A stretch of DNA of 64,000 bases from Ktedonobacter robiniae (GCF_016587375.1 NZ_BNJG01000003.1:1302001-1366000), one strand, 5' to 3'; shown: positions 9,195 through 18,283, counted from the first letter of the stretch. A program made the numbers and translations. The notes: a model not told the origin generated them from the letters alone.

Positions 9195-9512
9195 ACATTG
9201 AGCAACCTGGTACGGGACCTATTATGATGGTGGCAGAGTTGGAACGAATATTTACAGCCATGTTATGCCATCAATGCATAGCGCGGCAGTGGAAGACCTA
9301 AAAACAAAGTTTAAAAACAGGGCAAATTCGAGGTAAGAAAATACGATTTTGAGGCCATTAGGTGCAACGCGAGATTATGGCCTAGTTTAACTTGGCTTAA
9401 GCTAGCTTATAAGGCGATTTCATCGAGCTGGTTCGTTTGGAGCAGTACTCTATGCTAAAGGGAGAAACAATAACATAGAACATGTACTGCCTTCAAAGGA
9501 GGTTTCAATCTT
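9195..9512. other. Non-coding gap
   Basis: No supported gene. It contains a weak 7-bp inverted repeat AGGCCAT...ATGGCCT (9350-9390) and AT-rich sequence ahead of the next gene, whose ribosome site AAAGGAGG lies at about 9496. No recognisable riboswitch was seen. Confidence 0.5.
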
Positions 9513-10139
9513 ATGCTCTCTCCACAAGTGCTCTTCCGTTTGAGTGGATTTGGCCTTATAAGTGCGTCCGGCCTGATTATTCTGGCTCACATCTGCCAGC
9601 TCTTGAGTGGGCAGAATGATACACTGGCCTTGGCAGGTGGTCTCCTTCTGCTTGTGGGTGGACTCATAGTCTGTCTGTGCTTGCCCGCACTCTTCCTTCG
9701 GCAGGTGCCAGGTATAGGAATTGGAGGGTTGATTGGCTTCATTGGCTTTAGCCTGGGGATGTTCCTTTTGAAAATTGATGCCACTATGCTCAACGTTTTT
9801 CTGGTTCCCTGGTTGGCAAATATGGACCCCAAGCTAGCTCAAGGACCTGATGGGTTGGGGGGGCTCTTCCTGGTCAGTTCCCTGCTCCAACTGGTGGGAG
9901 GCATCATCTTCTGTCTCTCAAGCCTACGCACAGAAATTTTTCCTCGCTGGCCCATTCTCTTGCTCCTGGCAACGCTTCTCGTTCAAGCCATAGGAGGCAC
10001 GCTTCAGGAAGCAGGCATTGTAACTCTCATTGCTTCACTTGTCTTTTATTGCGCACTTGTATGGATGAGCATGACGCTCTTAAAGGCACCAGAAGCCTTT
10101 TCAGATAGGGAGGCTTCTTTTTCTGAGGTACGTGCCTGA
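9513..10139 (+). CDS. Uncharacterised polytopic membrane protein
   Basis: 208 residues with about six hydrophobic helices (for example LISASGLIILAHICQLL, LALAGGLLLLVGGLIVCLCL, GGLIGFIGFSLGMFLL, WPILLLLATLLVQAIGG). It has no recognised catalytic motif. A strong ribosome site (AAAGGAGG) precedes the ATG. The C-terminal tail is short, acidic and cytoplasmic. It converges on a MarR regulator, sharing a hairpin at the 3' ends. Confidence 0.75.
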   Translation: MLSPQVLFRLSGFGLISASGLIILAHICQLLSGQNDTLALAGGLLLLVGGLIVCLCLPALFLRQVPGIGIGGLIGFIGFSLGMFLLKIDATMLNVFLVPWLANMDPKLAQGPDGLGGLFLVSSLLQLVGGIIFCLSSLRTEIFPRWPILLLLATLLVQAIGGTLQEAGIVTLIASLVFYCALVWMSMTLLKAPEAFSDREASFSEVRA

Positions 10140-10146
10140 GTGAATA

Positions 10147-10194
10147 AAAGCTAACATTGCTGGCGACCGTTTGGCCACCAGCAATGTTAGCTTT
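10147..10194. terminator. Bidirectional hairpin terminator
   Basis: Perfect 17-bp arms, AAAGCTAACATTGCTGG at 10147-10163 and its complement at 10178-10194, between convergent genes. A/T runs flank both sides, consistent with termination in both directions. Confidence 0.75.
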
Positions 10195-10652
10195 CACTCC
10201 TTTATCTTCTCCAGATAAGCCTCGACATTGAGACAGACCGCTTGCAGAGATGCCAGGATTGCCGGTAGATCGTTGGGATCTATCACGCCCAGGTGCTCCT
10301 GAATGCGCGCATCGTACTGCGTCTGCAAAGTATCTCGCAACTCACGCCCCTGGGGAGTAAGTGTGATCAGGATAACCCGGCGATCCCTGGAGTCCGCCGT
10401 ACGTGCTACCAGGTGCAGGCGCTCCAGACGGTCTACAATACCCGTCACATTACTCTTGTCCGTAAATAGAACCCGACTCAAGTCTACCATTGAACGGCCC
10501 TGCTGCTCATCCAGATGTTGCAGCGTCCAGTACTGACGCGTACTCAGGCCATAGGCTGCGAAGAACTGGCGATCACTATCATCCAAAAGAAAGAATGTTT
10601 TGATAAGCAGGTGATAAACACTTTGTTCATTTACTGCCTCCTTGCCAGGCAT
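10194..10652 (-). CDS. MarR-family transcriptional regulator
   Basis: 152 residues. Winged helix with GLSTRQYWTLQHLDEQQGRS, recognition region DLSRVLFTDKSNVTGIVDRLERLHLV, and wing ARTADSRDRRVILITLTPQGREL, the D-x-R-D-R-R signature of MarR. It is about 60 nt downstream of the FAD-binding dehydrogenase gene on the same strand. A plausible own promoter is TTGTAA-N16-TATAAG in that gap (minus strand). It probably controls the neighbouring oxidoreductase and/or itself (inference). Confidence 0.9.
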   Translation of the reverse strand: MPGKEAVNEQSVYHLLIKTFFLLDDSDRQFFAAYGLSTRQYWTLQHLDEQQGRSMVDLSRVLFTDKSNVTGIVDRLERLHLVARTADSRDRRVILITLTPQGRELRDTLQTQYDARIQEHLGVIDPNDLPAILASLQAVCLNVEAYLEKIKE

Positions 10653-10712
10653 ATGCTATACCTCCAACCGCTCTCTATTTTTGGATCTCTCTTATAACTA
10701 AGCTGATATTGT

Positions 10713-12368
10713 TTACAACACGCTTTGCGCAACTGCCCGGCCTGCGGTTCGGCCAGAGAAGATGCAGCCGCCAAGGAAGGTTCCCTCCAGGGCACGGTAA
10801 CCATGCACACCGCCTCCGCCAAAACCGGCCACTTCGCCCGCAGCGTAGAGGCCTGGTAGCGGCTCACCATTGGCCTGAAGCACACGACCAGAGAGATCAG
10901 TCTCCAGCCCTCCCAGCGTCTTACGCGTGAGAATTGAGAGGCGTACGGCAATCAAGGGGCCAGCCTTGGGATCAAGGATGCGGTGCGGCTTCGCTACGCG
11001 GATAAACTTATCCACAGAATACGCACGCGCGCCACGGATAGCCGTGACCTGCAAGTCCTTGGCGAAGGGATTCGCAATCTGTCGATCACGCTCTTTAATT
11101 TCACGTTCCAGCTCTGCCTCATCGATGAGGGTATTGCCAGTCAGCTCATTCATACCTTGTACGAGTTCTGGCAGCGTCGAGCGCACAATGAAATCGACGC
11201 CGCGCTTTTTAAATGCCTCGATCGGCGCGGGCGCTCCAGGTAGAACGCGGCTAAAGACGAGGGGGATACTACGGCCAGTCAGGTCGGGATTCTGCTCAGA
11301 GCCAGAGAGGGCAAACTCGCGCTCAATGATGCGCTGGTTGAGCAGGAACCAGGAGTAATCATATCCACTGGTGGTGATATGTTGCAGAGATCCCAGCGTA
11401 TCGAAGCCGGGGAAGAGTGGCACAGGTAGGCGATGTCCGCGTGCATCTAGCCAGAGCGGAGAGGGTCCACTCAAAATACGAATAGCATGGCGCGTCCAGA
11501 TCGGCGCATAGTTGATAATACCCTCGGGATAATGCCACATGCGATCAGGGTTGATAATGTGTCCGCCCTGCTGCTCAACTACCTCAAGCATGTGTCCATC
11601 CACATGATCGGGTACACCTGAGAGCATATTTTTCGGAGGTGGCCCCATACGCTGCGGCCAGTTGCGTCGTACCAGTTCATGGTTGCCACCAATGCCTCCT
11701 GAGGTGACAATCACCGCCTGCGCACCGAAATCAAACTGGCCTACTACCTCCCGCGAACTGCGTTCACCCCGTTCGACATTACTGGTCTCAAGCACCTCGC
11801 CGTGCACGCCAGTCACCACGCCACCGCTGATAGCAAGCCTGGTAACGCGATGGCGGAAACAGAGGCGCACCAGCCCGCGCTTCTCCCCCTCGCGCACACG
11901 CCGGATAAACGGTTCCAGTACCCCTGGGCCTGTACCCCATGTAACATGGAAGCGGGGCACAGAGTTGCCGTGCCCACCTGCCAGGTAGCCACCTCGCTCC
12001 GCCCATTGGACTATAGGAAAGAGACGCAGACCCTGAGCACGTAGCCAGGAGTATTTCTCGCCTGCCGCGAAATCAACATAGGCTCGCGCCCACTGCCTGG
12101 GCCAGTGGTCCTCCTCGCGGTCGAAGCCCGCGCTCCCCATCCAATCCTGTAGCGCGAGTTCATGAGAATCGTGAATACCCATGCGCCGTTGCTCAGGCGA
12201 GTTGACGAAGAACAGGCCACCGAAGGACCAGAAGGCCTGCCCACCAAAGGATGCCTCTGGCTCCTGTTCAAGGATGGTGACGCGTCGGCCCGCGTCGACA
12301 AGTTCCGCGGCCGCAACCAGGCCAGCCAGCCCGGCCCCGACGATGATTACATCAGCCTCATTGCTCAT
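10713..12368 (-). CDS. FAD-binding dehydrogenase (3-ketosteroid dehydrogenase/fumarate reductase-like flavoprotein)
   Basis: 551 residues. N-terminal FAD motif VIIVGAGLAGLVAAAELVDAGRRVTILEQE, then GGQAFWSFGGLFF. The C-terminal end has GLYAAGEVAGFGGGGVHGYRALEGTFLGGCIFSGRTAGRA, typical of the flavoprotein subunit fold of the succinate dehydrogenase/KstD superfamily. Its length of about 550 matches the group annotated as putative FAD-binding dehydrogenase. Substrate is unknown. It is followed by the MarR gene in the same direction. Confidence 0.88.
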   Translation of the reverse strand: MSNEADVIIVGAGLAGLVAAAELVDAGRRVTILEQEPEASFGGQAFWSFGGLFFVNSPEQRRMGIHDSHELALQDWMGSAGFDREEDHWPRQWARAYVDFAAGEKYSWLRAQGLRLFPIVQWAERGGYLAGGHGNSVPRFHVTWGTGPGVLEPFIRRVREGEKRGLVRLCFRHRVTRLAISGGVVTGVHGEVLETSNVERGERSSREVVGQFDFGAQAVIVTSGGIGGNHELVRRNWPQRMGPPPKNMLSGVPDHVDGHMLEVVEQQGGHIINPDRMWHYPEGIINYAPIWTRHAIRILSGPSPLWLDARGHRLPVPLFPGFDTLGSLQHITTSGYDYSWFLLNQRIIEREFALSGSEQNPDLTGRSIPLVFSRVLPGAPAPIEAFKKRGVDFIVRSTLPELVQGMNELTGNTLIDEAELEREIKERDRQIANPFAKDLQVTAIRGARAYSVDKFIRVAKPHRILDPKAGPLIAVRLSILTRKTLGGLETDLSGRVLQANGEPLPGLYAAGEVAGFGGGGVHGYRALEGTFLGGCIFSGRTAGRAVAQSVL

Positions 12369-12442
12369 TGCTCTTCCCCCGTCTTTGAAATAATGTTGTG
12401 TTGAGATTGTATATAGATAAAGCTAGGAACGTCAAGTAACTG

Positions 12443-12514
12443 CCTTCGCGCCTACAGCGCTCAGGGGAGGGTATTTAGATGGACGTGGCGAATCCCACGT
12501 CCATCTAAATACCC
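12443..12514. repeat. Hairpin-motif plus long palindrome element, copy A
   Basis: The small motif at 12443-12467 contains the stem GCGC-CTACA-GCGC followed by TCAGGGG. A palindrome with perfect 20-bp arms begins at once (12469-12488 and 12495-12514, loop CGAATC). It lies between the start of the FAD dehydrogenase gene and the end of the LysR gene, both minus strand, so it could also end lysR transcription, although there is no T-run. Confidence 0.75.
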
Positions 12515-12542
12515 TTACCCAAAGACTTGCTATGCGGGCGCC

Positions 12543-13433
12543 TCAAGGCTGCATCAGTATCTGGCGTGTGATTTGTAAGAAGGCCTGAAGAGTGGGCGAC
12601 AGCCATTTTTGTTTGTGCCAGATCATTTGAGTCACCAGGCAAATCGGCTCTCCGCTCCATGGAAGAACCACTAATCTCCCCTGGGAGATCTCAGTGGCAA
12701 CTACAATAGCCGGCAAGACCGCGATTCCCATGCCCACCAGAGCACATTGTTTGATGGCCTCGACACTATCAAATTCCAGCATAGTCGCTGGTTGTACTCC
12801 TGCTGCACTTAACTGGTGCTGAAACTGCGTGCGATAGCTACAGCCTGCCTCTGTCAGCAGTATAGTTTCATCCTCCAGATCCGAGGGCGAAATAGCGGAC
12901 CGCTGCGCGAACGGGTGGTCGGGTGAAGCCACAAGGTAAATGGATTCGGAGAGAAGTGGTTCGGCTTGTAGCGCGGCAGCTGTAAGCGGTTTCTCCATAA
13001 GAAATGCCAGATCAACCTGGCCTTCAGTGACGAGACGGCGCAACGCGGAAAATGGAGTTGGGTAAAAGAGGAGTCTAACCTGTGGGTAAGAGAGACGAAA
13101 CTGGTGGAGCACGGCGGGAAGACAGTAGGTGCAGAGTGTTTCGGTCGCGCCTATCGTCAGGGTACCGGTGCATTCCTGGGGTTCTGATACTGCCTGGCGC
13201 GCCTCTTCAGCGATCTTTAGTAACTGTTCAGCATAGGGAAGCAGGCGCTCTCCAGCATTAGTCAGCGTTACATGCCTGCCCAGCCGATCAAAAAGGCGAG
13301 CGCCCAATTCTGCCTCTAGCGCTTGAATCTGCGCCGTAACCGTTGATTGAACATATCCCAGACGTTGAGCTGCCTGATGAAAATTTAAGGTCATGGCGAG
13401 AACGCGAAAGGTCGCAAGTTGACGAAGATCCAT
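12543..13433 (-). CDS. LysR-family transcriptional regulator
   Basis: 296 residues from ATG 13433 (AGAGGG upstream; an in-frame start further up would add 25 atypical residues). N-terminal HTH: MDLRQLATFRVLAMTLNFHQ, then AAQRLGYVQSTVTAQIQALE. The C-terminal two-lobed effector-binding domain begins near residue 90 (TLTIGATETLCTYCLPAVL). It is divergent from an EamA exporter at 13554, which it probably regulates, as LysR proteins often do for adjacent divergent genes. Confidence 0.92.
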   Translation of the reverse strand: MDLRQLATFRVLAMTLNFHQAAQRLGYVQSTVTAQIQALEAELGARLFDRLGRHVTLTNAGERLLPYAEQLLKIAEEARQAVSEPQECTGTLTIGATETLCTYCLPAVLHQFRLSYPQVRLLFYPTPFSALRRLVTEGQVDLAFLMEKPLTAAALQAEPLLSESIYLVASPDHPFAQRSAISPSDLEDETILLTEAGCSYRTQFQHQLSAAGVQPATMLEFDSVEAIKQCALVGMGIAVLPAIVVATEISQGRLVVLPWSGEPICLVTQMIWHKQKWLSPTLQAFLQITRQILMQP

Positions 13434-13446
13434 ACGTCCCTCTAAA

Positions 13447-13515
13447 TGATCGAAATAGGCGATCAATATAATCAAAATTAATCGTTGGACATGATTATAT
13501 CGCGACACTTATAAT
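13447..13515. promoter_or_regulatory. LysR box and divergent promoter region
   Basis: A perfect dyad TGATCG-N7-CGATCA at 13447-13465 fits the T-N11-A LysR box and lies just ahead of the lysR start. A plus-strand sigma70-like promoter, TGGACA at 13486-13491, N18, TATAAT at 13510-13515, points to the exporter gene. Confidence 0.6.
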
Positions 13516-13553
13516 GGGCGCAAGTATTAATGAGCATCAATGGAGGAACAGGT

Positions 13554-14525
13554 ATGAAGTCAATACACAAGCAACAGACCACAGAAATACTTGTCCATGA
13601 AACGATTCCTGCACATAAAAGTCAAACACGTTTGGGAAGAGGAACGCTACTAGCGCTCGGCATAACAATTTTCTGCTGGGCATCCTCATTTGTGGGCATT
13701 CGGGCTGGACTATATGGGTATAGCCCAACCCATCTCGCACTGCTAAGGTATCTCGTCGCCTCTCTTGTGCTTGCTCTCTATGCGAGTGTAAAGCGCATGC
13801 CACTCCCCCAATGGCGCGACTTACCAGGCCTGACACTTACCGGCATTGTAGGGATCGCTTTCTACAATGTCGTGCTCAATACGGGCGAACTCAGCGTCTC
13901 TGCCGGAATCTCTAGCTTTCTGGTCAATACCGGGCCCATTATCACCGCGTTACTGGCGATGATCTTGCTTAAAGAACGCTTGCGGACCCTGGGATGGGGA
14001 GGAATTCTTCTGAGCATCATAGGGGTATCTATCATCACTTTGAGCACTGGCGAAGGCATACATCTCTCCGTCGGCGTGTTATTCGTTTTATTAGCGGCCC
14101 TGGCACAGAGCCTCTATTTTGTCTGGCAAAAGCCCTATCTTGCACGTTACAGCGCGCTGCAATGTACGACCTATGCGATCTGGACGGGCACGCTTGCGCT
14201 GCTGATTTTTTCCCCTGGACTTATACCAGAGATACAAGCGGCATCATGGTCTGAAACTACAGCCGTGGTCTACCTCGGAATCTTCCCAGCCGCCATTGGC
14301 TACGTAAGTTACGCTTATGCCCTGGCACGCATCCCTGCCACACGCGCCGCGAGCTTCCTATACCTGGTCCCGGCGGTGACACTTGGCATTGCCTGGTTCT
14401 GGCTGGGAGAATGGCCAACATGGTTCGCCCTATTAGGAGGTGTGATCGCTATCTCAGGCGTGATCATTGTAAATATCTTTGGAAAAATTCAGGCTCGCAA
14501 AACAGGTGGAGTAGACCCTTCTTAG
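13554..14525 (+). CDS. EamA/DMT-family transporter
   Basis: 323 residues from ATG 13554 (GGAGG 10 nt upstream). About ten hydrophobic helices arranged as two EamA repeats: ALGITIFCWASSFVGIRAGL starts repeat 1, and VLFVLLAALAQSLYFVWQKP starts repeat 2. These are drug/metabolite exporters of the inner membrane; substrate is not readable. It is controlled probably by the divergent LysR protein. The C-terminus is short and basic (KIQARKTGGVDPS). Confidence 0.9.
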   Translation: MKSIHKQQTTEILVHETIPAHKSQTRLGRGTLLALGITIFCWASSFVGIRAGLYGYSPTHLALLRYLVASLVLALYASVKRMPLPQWRDLPGLTLTGIVGIAFYNVVLNTGELSVSAGISSFLVNTGPIITALLAMILLKERLRTLGWGGILLSIIGVSIITLSTGEGIHLSVGVLFVLLAALAQSLYFVWQKPYLARYSALQCTTYAIWTGTLALLIFSPGLIPEIQAASWSETTAVVYLGIFPAAIGYVSYAYALARIPATRAASFLYLVPAVTLGIAWFWLGEWPTWFALLGGVIAISGVIIVNIFGKIQARKTGGVDPS

Positions 14526-14677
14526 CAGATCCACTCCATGATGCCGCCTGCTGAGGAAGGGAAGGAAATCCAGGGGGAAATTCCGCATATGGGATTCTCT
14601 TGATAGGGTATCTGCGATACAATAAGAAGCGCTCATACCAAGCAAGCAAAGAATATTATCTAGAAGGATACTAGAAA

Positions 14678-15073
14678 ATGCTTATTGATAAACTGGCCTG
14701 GATTTATATCGTAGATGGACGCATTCTCAGCACACGCTCCAGGAACAAAGACACCTACTACATTCCTGGCGGGAAAAGAGAGCAGGGGGAGAGCGACCAA
14801 GAGGCCCTAATGCGGGAGATTAAAGAAGAACTGAGCGTAGACCTGATACCTGAAACAATCAAGTTTTTCGGCGAGTTCGTAGCCCAGGCACATGGACATG
14901 CTGAAGGTATAGAGGTGCAGATGCGCTGCTACACCGCAGACTTCGACGGTCAACTCACAGCGGCAAGCGAGATCGAAGAGATTGCATGGCTCACCCACAG
15001 CGACCGGGAGAAAAGCTCCCCAGTAGACAAGATTATTTTCGATCACCTTAAAGAACAGAATCTTTTAAGTTAA
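14678..15073 (+). CDS. Nudix hydrolase
   Basis: 131 residues with a complete Nudix box: G-x5-E-x7-REIKEEL in GKREQGESDQEALMREIKEE, preceded by YYIPGG. Such enzymes hydrolyse nucleoside diphosphate derivatives; the substrate is not defined. The end (EIEEIAWLTHSDR) is typical of MutT-like members. RBS AAGGA lies upstream. It is 48 nt upstream of a pentapeptide-repeat gene in the same direction. Confidence 0.9.
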   Translation: MLIDKLAWIYIVDGRILSTRSRNKDTYYIPGGKREQGESDQEALMREIKEELSVDLIPETIKFFGEFVAQAHGHAEGIEVQMRCYTADFDGQLTAASEIEEIAWLTHSDREKSSPVDKIIFDHLKEQNLLS

Positions 15074-15121
15074 GCGCGAAAGGTCTAGCGCTAAACCTCA
15101 ATCAGCCAGAAATTGGAGATT

Positions 15122-15613
15122 ATGGGACAGAACGAAGATCGCTTACGGAGAAGAGCCATTAGCGCGATTAGGCAAGGAAAAGGGGCTTGGGAGAAGTGGT
15201 TACAGCAAGATCGACATGCTTACTCACGTATCTCCGGTAGCGATCTAAGCGGACTCGACCTTACAGGTATCGACCTGCATCTAGCTCAGTTGAGTGGCTC
15301 AAAGTTCAATCAAGCCAATCTTACAAGAGCTAACCTTGGTTTTGCCTATCTTATACAAATTAACTTCAGCTCTGTCAACCTTACCAAAGCCAACCTGGAA
15401 GAAGCGGATATGACAGGTGCCAATATGGTGGGAGCAGACCTTACCAGGGCGCGCCTGTATAATGCGAACTTGACAGATGCCAGCCTTGTCAAGGCTAATC
15501 TGGCTTATGCGGACCTCACAGGTGCCTGTTTGCTAAGAGCTGATCTAAGAGGAGCACAACTAACCGGAACAAATTTTACTGATGCCGATCTCACCGATAC
15601 ACTCTTCGACTAA
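15122..15613 (+). CDS. Pentapeptide repeat protein
   Basis: 163 residues from ATG 15122 (GGAG 5 nt upstream). From about residue 38 on it is built of A(D/N)Lxx pentapeptides: DLSGLDLTGIDLHLAQLSG, ANLTRANLGFAY, ADLTRARLYNANL, ADLRGAQLTG. This forms a right-handed quadrilateral beta-helix, roughly 24 repeats. The N-terminal ~35 residues are helical and charged. Function is unknown; some family members mimic DNA and bind gyrase. Confidence 0.9.
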   Translation: MGQNEDRLRRRAISAIRQGKGAWEKWLQQDRHAYSRISGSDLSGLDLTGIDLHLAQLSGSKFNQANLTRANLGFAYLIQINFSSVNLTKANLEEADMTGANMVGADLTRARLYNANLTDASLVKANLAYADLTGACLLRADLRGAQLTGTNFTDADLTDTLFD

Positions 15614-15645
15614 ACAACAGTCAATCCGACTTAAGGATAACTCCT

Positions 15646-16082
15646 ATGGATACACTGCAACAATGCACGCTTTTTAATATGCTCCATGATGGTGTTTTTA
15701 ATACCCTACAAAACAGGGAAATGATTTGGAGCTTGAAATCGAAATCCAATATCTCGCAGAAATGATCGATCCAGACTACACCTACTTTAAGATAACTCTC
15801 ATAGATTGCGACTACTACGCGTTTGAGTCCTGGAAAAAAGGGACTATTCACAATTCGGATGCCGATCAGATACGCTCGCGCATCATAGATATGGATATAT
15901 CAAATGCAAAAAACGAAAGCAACTAGGTCAACGTCTTTTGCAATGGAGACGAAAACACTATCGGCGGCACATTTCGCTTCTCCTGTGAGGAGATTAGCAT
16001 CATTGACCAGGGCGGAAAGACTGTGACTTTTGACGGACTACTGAAGGCAGCTCGTCAATATTGGGACAATAAAAGACAATAG
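15646..16082 (+). pseudogene. Broken small gene (frameshift plus in-frame amber stop)
   Basis: From ATG 15646 one frame reads MDTLQQCTLFNMLHDGVF up to an AAAA run near 15710. The other frame then continues as QGNDLELEIEIQYLAEMIDP to a TAG at 15924-15926. Past the TAG the same frame stays open as VNVFCNGDENTIGGTFRFSC and ends at 16082. Both pieces read as natural, folded-protein sequence. One indel and one stop codon thus separate three parts of a protein of about 145 residues. The family is unknown. A sequencing error or stop readthrough would be alternative explanations. Confidence 0.65.
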
Positions 16083-16108
16083 TTGCAAATACCAAGATCT
16101 AAAAGTGG

Positions 16109-16143
16109 AGGGGCACTGGCAAGTAATTACACGCCAGTGCCTT
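16109..16143. terminator. Hairpin, probable terminator
   Basis: Stem AGGGGCACTGGC / GCCAGTGCCTTT with a 12-nt loop, between the broken plus-strand gene and the minus-strand TOBE gene; it could serve either side. Confidence 0.5.
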
Positions 16144-16167
16144 TGAAGTTCTAATAGCCTCTACAGC

Positions 16168-16374
16168 CTACTTCCCAATCATAACCTCGGTGGATTTGAT
16201 GATGGCGTAGACGGTATCGCCCTGTTGCAAGCTGAGGGCCTGGGCCGCATCTCGAGTGATAACTGAGGTGATGCTCTGACCATCTGGCAGTTCAACGGTG
16301 ACCTGGGCCATCAGACCATCTTCCTTGAGCGACTTGACGGTTCCTTTGAGGCGGTTGCGCGCGCTCATCTCCAT
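16168..16374 (-). CDS. TOBE (Mop-type) molybdopterin/oxyanion-binding protein
   Basis: 68 residues, a single Mop/TOBE domain: NRLKGTVKSLKEDGLMAQVTV, then VITRDAAQALSLQQGDTVYAII and KSTEVMIGK. Small molbindins store or sense molybdate/tungstate. AGGAGG lies about 10 nt before the first ATG. It is 31 nt downstream of the msrB stop on the same strand, so the two may be co-transcribed. Confidence 0.88.
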   Translation of the reverse strand: MEMSARNRLKGTVKSLKEDGLMAQVTVELPDGQSITSVITRDAAQALSLQQGDTVYAIIKSTEVMIGK

Positions 16375-16405
16375 AACAATTATCCCTCCTTTCGCAAGTA
16401 TTACT

Positions 16406-16831
16406 CTACTCGCCGGACCTTAACTTCTGGTCTTTGGGCTGAAACTTGAGGGAGACCGAGTTGATGCAGTAGCGCTGGCCTGTCGTATCACGGGGGCCGT
16501 CATCGAAGACATGGCCCAGGTGCGAGCCACAGTTCTTGCAGGTGACCTCGACGCGGTGCATGCCATGGGAGTTGTCCTCGTGGAATTCGACATTGCTCTT
16601 GCTCACAGGATCATCGAAGCTGGGCCAACCACAGCCAGAGTCATACTTGTTATCGGAGTAGAACAGCGGCTCTCCACAGGCGACGCACTGATACGTTCCC
16701 TCTTTATGATTATAGTAGAGCTCACCAGTGAAGGGTCGCTCTGTGCCTTTGAGGCGGCAGACCTGGTATTGCTCAGATGTTAGCTTCTCTTTCCAGTAGG
16801 ATTCGGGCATATTCTTGAGGTCATTGCTCAT
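16406..16831 (-). CDS. msrB: Peptide-methionine (R)-S-oxide reductase
   Basis: 141 residues. Contains the zinc cysteines CVACGEP and CKNCGSHLGHVF, the substrate motif YDSGCGWPSF, and the catalytic region RYCINSVSLKF with the active-site Cys. It repairs R-methionine sulfoxide in proteins, cytoplasmic. Full length for single-domain MsrB. Following it on the same strand is the TOBE protein. Confidence 0.95.
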   Translation of the reverse strand: MSNDLKNMPESYWKEKLTSEQYQVCRLKGTERPFTGELYYNHKEGTYQCVACGEPLFYSDNKYDSGCGWPSFDDPVSKSNVEFHEDNSHGMHRVEVTCKNCGSHLGHVFDDGPRDTTGQRYCINSVSLKFQPKDQKLRSGE

Positions 16832-17284
16832 GCTTTTTGCTCCTTCTGCTTTCTCTTTTCTATGTATATCTTAATTGTATTTTATTCACATCTTCAAAGT
16901 TTTTGCTAAAAAGCCATCCTTATCGTTCATAGTGATTTCTCACAACATCCCCTTACCAGCATGTTATTGATGTTTGCTCGACATAAGGATGACAATGTCA
17001 TTTGCAGCGTTTTGACGTTTTCCTACAGTTTGCCGATATTCTTCCTATTTATGTCAACAATGTTTCGAAAGTAAAAATTTCAAACGTCTTTTTGGATATG
17101 ACGGCAACAAAGACATACCACCTCTCGGAAACCTGAGCGCGATTACTCTGTCTACGATAGAGACGCTAATTTCTGCATGAAAAGATAGTACTTCCGCACC
17201 AGAAAGTCGGGGGAAGTTGAGGATCGAAAAAATACCATATAGAGTCAGTGGCAGAAGCAAAGTTCGAACTATTGCAGACAGATC
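16832..17284. other. Non-coding gap
   Basis: An AT-rich region between divergent genes. No supported gene, tRNA or riboswitch was seen. The next feature to the right is a REP-like element. Confidence 0.4.
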
Positions 17285-17342
17285 TTATTCCGAAACCCAA
17301 CGTCACTCACGTGACTAGCTCTTCGCACTCAGGGTTTTCGGA
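17285..17342 (+). repeat. REP-like dispersed element, copy 2 (short form)
   Basis: Begins TTATTCCGAAACCC and ends CACTCAGGGTTTTCGGA, enclosing GTCACTCACGTGACTAGC. The outer ends pair as CCGAAACCC / GGGTTTTCGG. Same block order as at 29998 and 31974. Confidence 0.7.
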
Positions 17343-17458
17343 GAAGAAGACACCCGGTTCGCCAATTACAAGAGGCACCCTCTTACCAAATAATTTCGAG
17401 AGGGATGGGTCTCGTCGCGGAGTATGTCGTTGCTTGTTTCAAACACAGGAGACTCAAG

Positions 17459-17623
17459 ATGAATCTGGAGCAGATTAAATACCACAGTTGCCCAAACGAT
17501 GATGAAGATGGCATCCTGCTCGTCGACATTGACGAAGATATGCCCGAGACCGACGAAAACGGCGATCTTCAGTACTATTGCCCTGGCTGCCATAGCACCT
17601 TCTCGTCTGACGACGATGACTAA
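17459..17623 (+). CDS. Small acidic zinc-ribbon-like protein
   Basis: 54 residues from ATG 17459, with AGGAG upstream. It has a Cys at SCPNDDED, a CPGC pair near the end, and a poly-acidic tail (SSDDDD). The pair of separated cysteine motifs suggests a small metal-binding ribbon. Function unknown. It has its own terminator at 17700. Confidence 0.65.
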   Translation: MNLEQIKYHSCPNDDEDGILLVDIDEDMPETDENGDLQYYCPGCHSTFSSDDDD

Positions 17624-17699
17624 GCGAACGGTCGCGAAAGACGTTTTTCCCTTGTTCCGTCGAAGAAAACTCGTTGACTGCTTTCTTCCGACCGCACTG

Positions 17700-17745
17700 G
17701 AATGCCATGGACCCTACTGGCTCACCCATGGCATTCTCTTTTTTT
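17700..17745 (+). terminator. Rho-independent terminator
   Basis: Arms GAATGCCATGG and CCATGGCATTC (11 bp, perfect) with a 15-nt loop, then TCTTTTTTT on the plus strand, after the small zinc-ribbon gene. Confidence 0.85.
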
Positions 17746-17761
17746 ACGCTTGCGTGGCACA

Positions 17762-18277
17762 CTACACGCTGGGAACTACACTCGCGGTACTCCAGGCGGT
17801 ATCCTCATCCTGTGCACGGTTGAGGTACCAGGCAAGCGCGACCAGCAAAGCTAACTCGGAGAGATCACGAGCCGTCTCCTCTATATACACTCGTTTCCCC
17901 CTGACTGTGCGTAGCAATGGCACACGCTCGCTGGTAAACCAGGTCCACTCGCCACGCCAGAAACCCGTGTTGGCCCAGCAATACTCGTCACCCTCTCTCA
18001 AAGAACAGGTAGCACTACCGCTCATACTCCGCCGCCGTACGCGCGCGGTCTCTTCTTGTGTGGCAGCGTCACGTACATTGATTGCCTGCCCCAGGGCCTT
18101 ACGTGAAAAGATCCACTCTCCGCGCTCCACTTCGATCAACGCCTCCTGACCTAGCTTGCCACGCAGTGTGATTCTCATCAAAAGCTCTTCACCAGCCTTT
18201 AGCTCGAATGGGTGAGGCTTACTCTTTGCTCGCGTCCAGCTTAATTCTTGCCCAGCATAGACCTGAATGTTCTGCAT
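17762..18277 (-). CDS. Uncharacterised protein
   Basis: 171 residues. No membrane segment or known motif. The first half reads as beta-rich (MQNIQVYAGQELSWTR, LLMRITLRGKLGQEALIEVE, RGEWIFSRKALGQ). The second half contains WRGEWTWFTSERVPLLRT and a helix RDLSELALLVALAWYL. That pattern recalls phospholipid scramblase/LURP-like barrels, but this is not proven. AAAGGGG precedes the ATG. The gap to the upstream membrane-protein gene is 6 nt, so it is in one operon with it. Confidence 0.7.
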   Translation of the reverse strand: MQNIQVYAGQELSWTRAKSKPHPFELKAGEELLMRITLRGKLGQEALIEVERGEWIFSRKALGQAINVRDAATQEETARVRRRSMSGSATCSLREGDEYCWANTGFWRGEWTWFTSERVPLLRTVRGKRVYIEETARDLSELALLVALAWYLNRAQDEDTAWSTASVVPSV

Positions 18278-18283
18278 AGTTAG

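Noticed and set aside
11008..11016. DnaA box TTATCCACA
   Set aside because: Single occurrence inside a coding sequence; no cluster.
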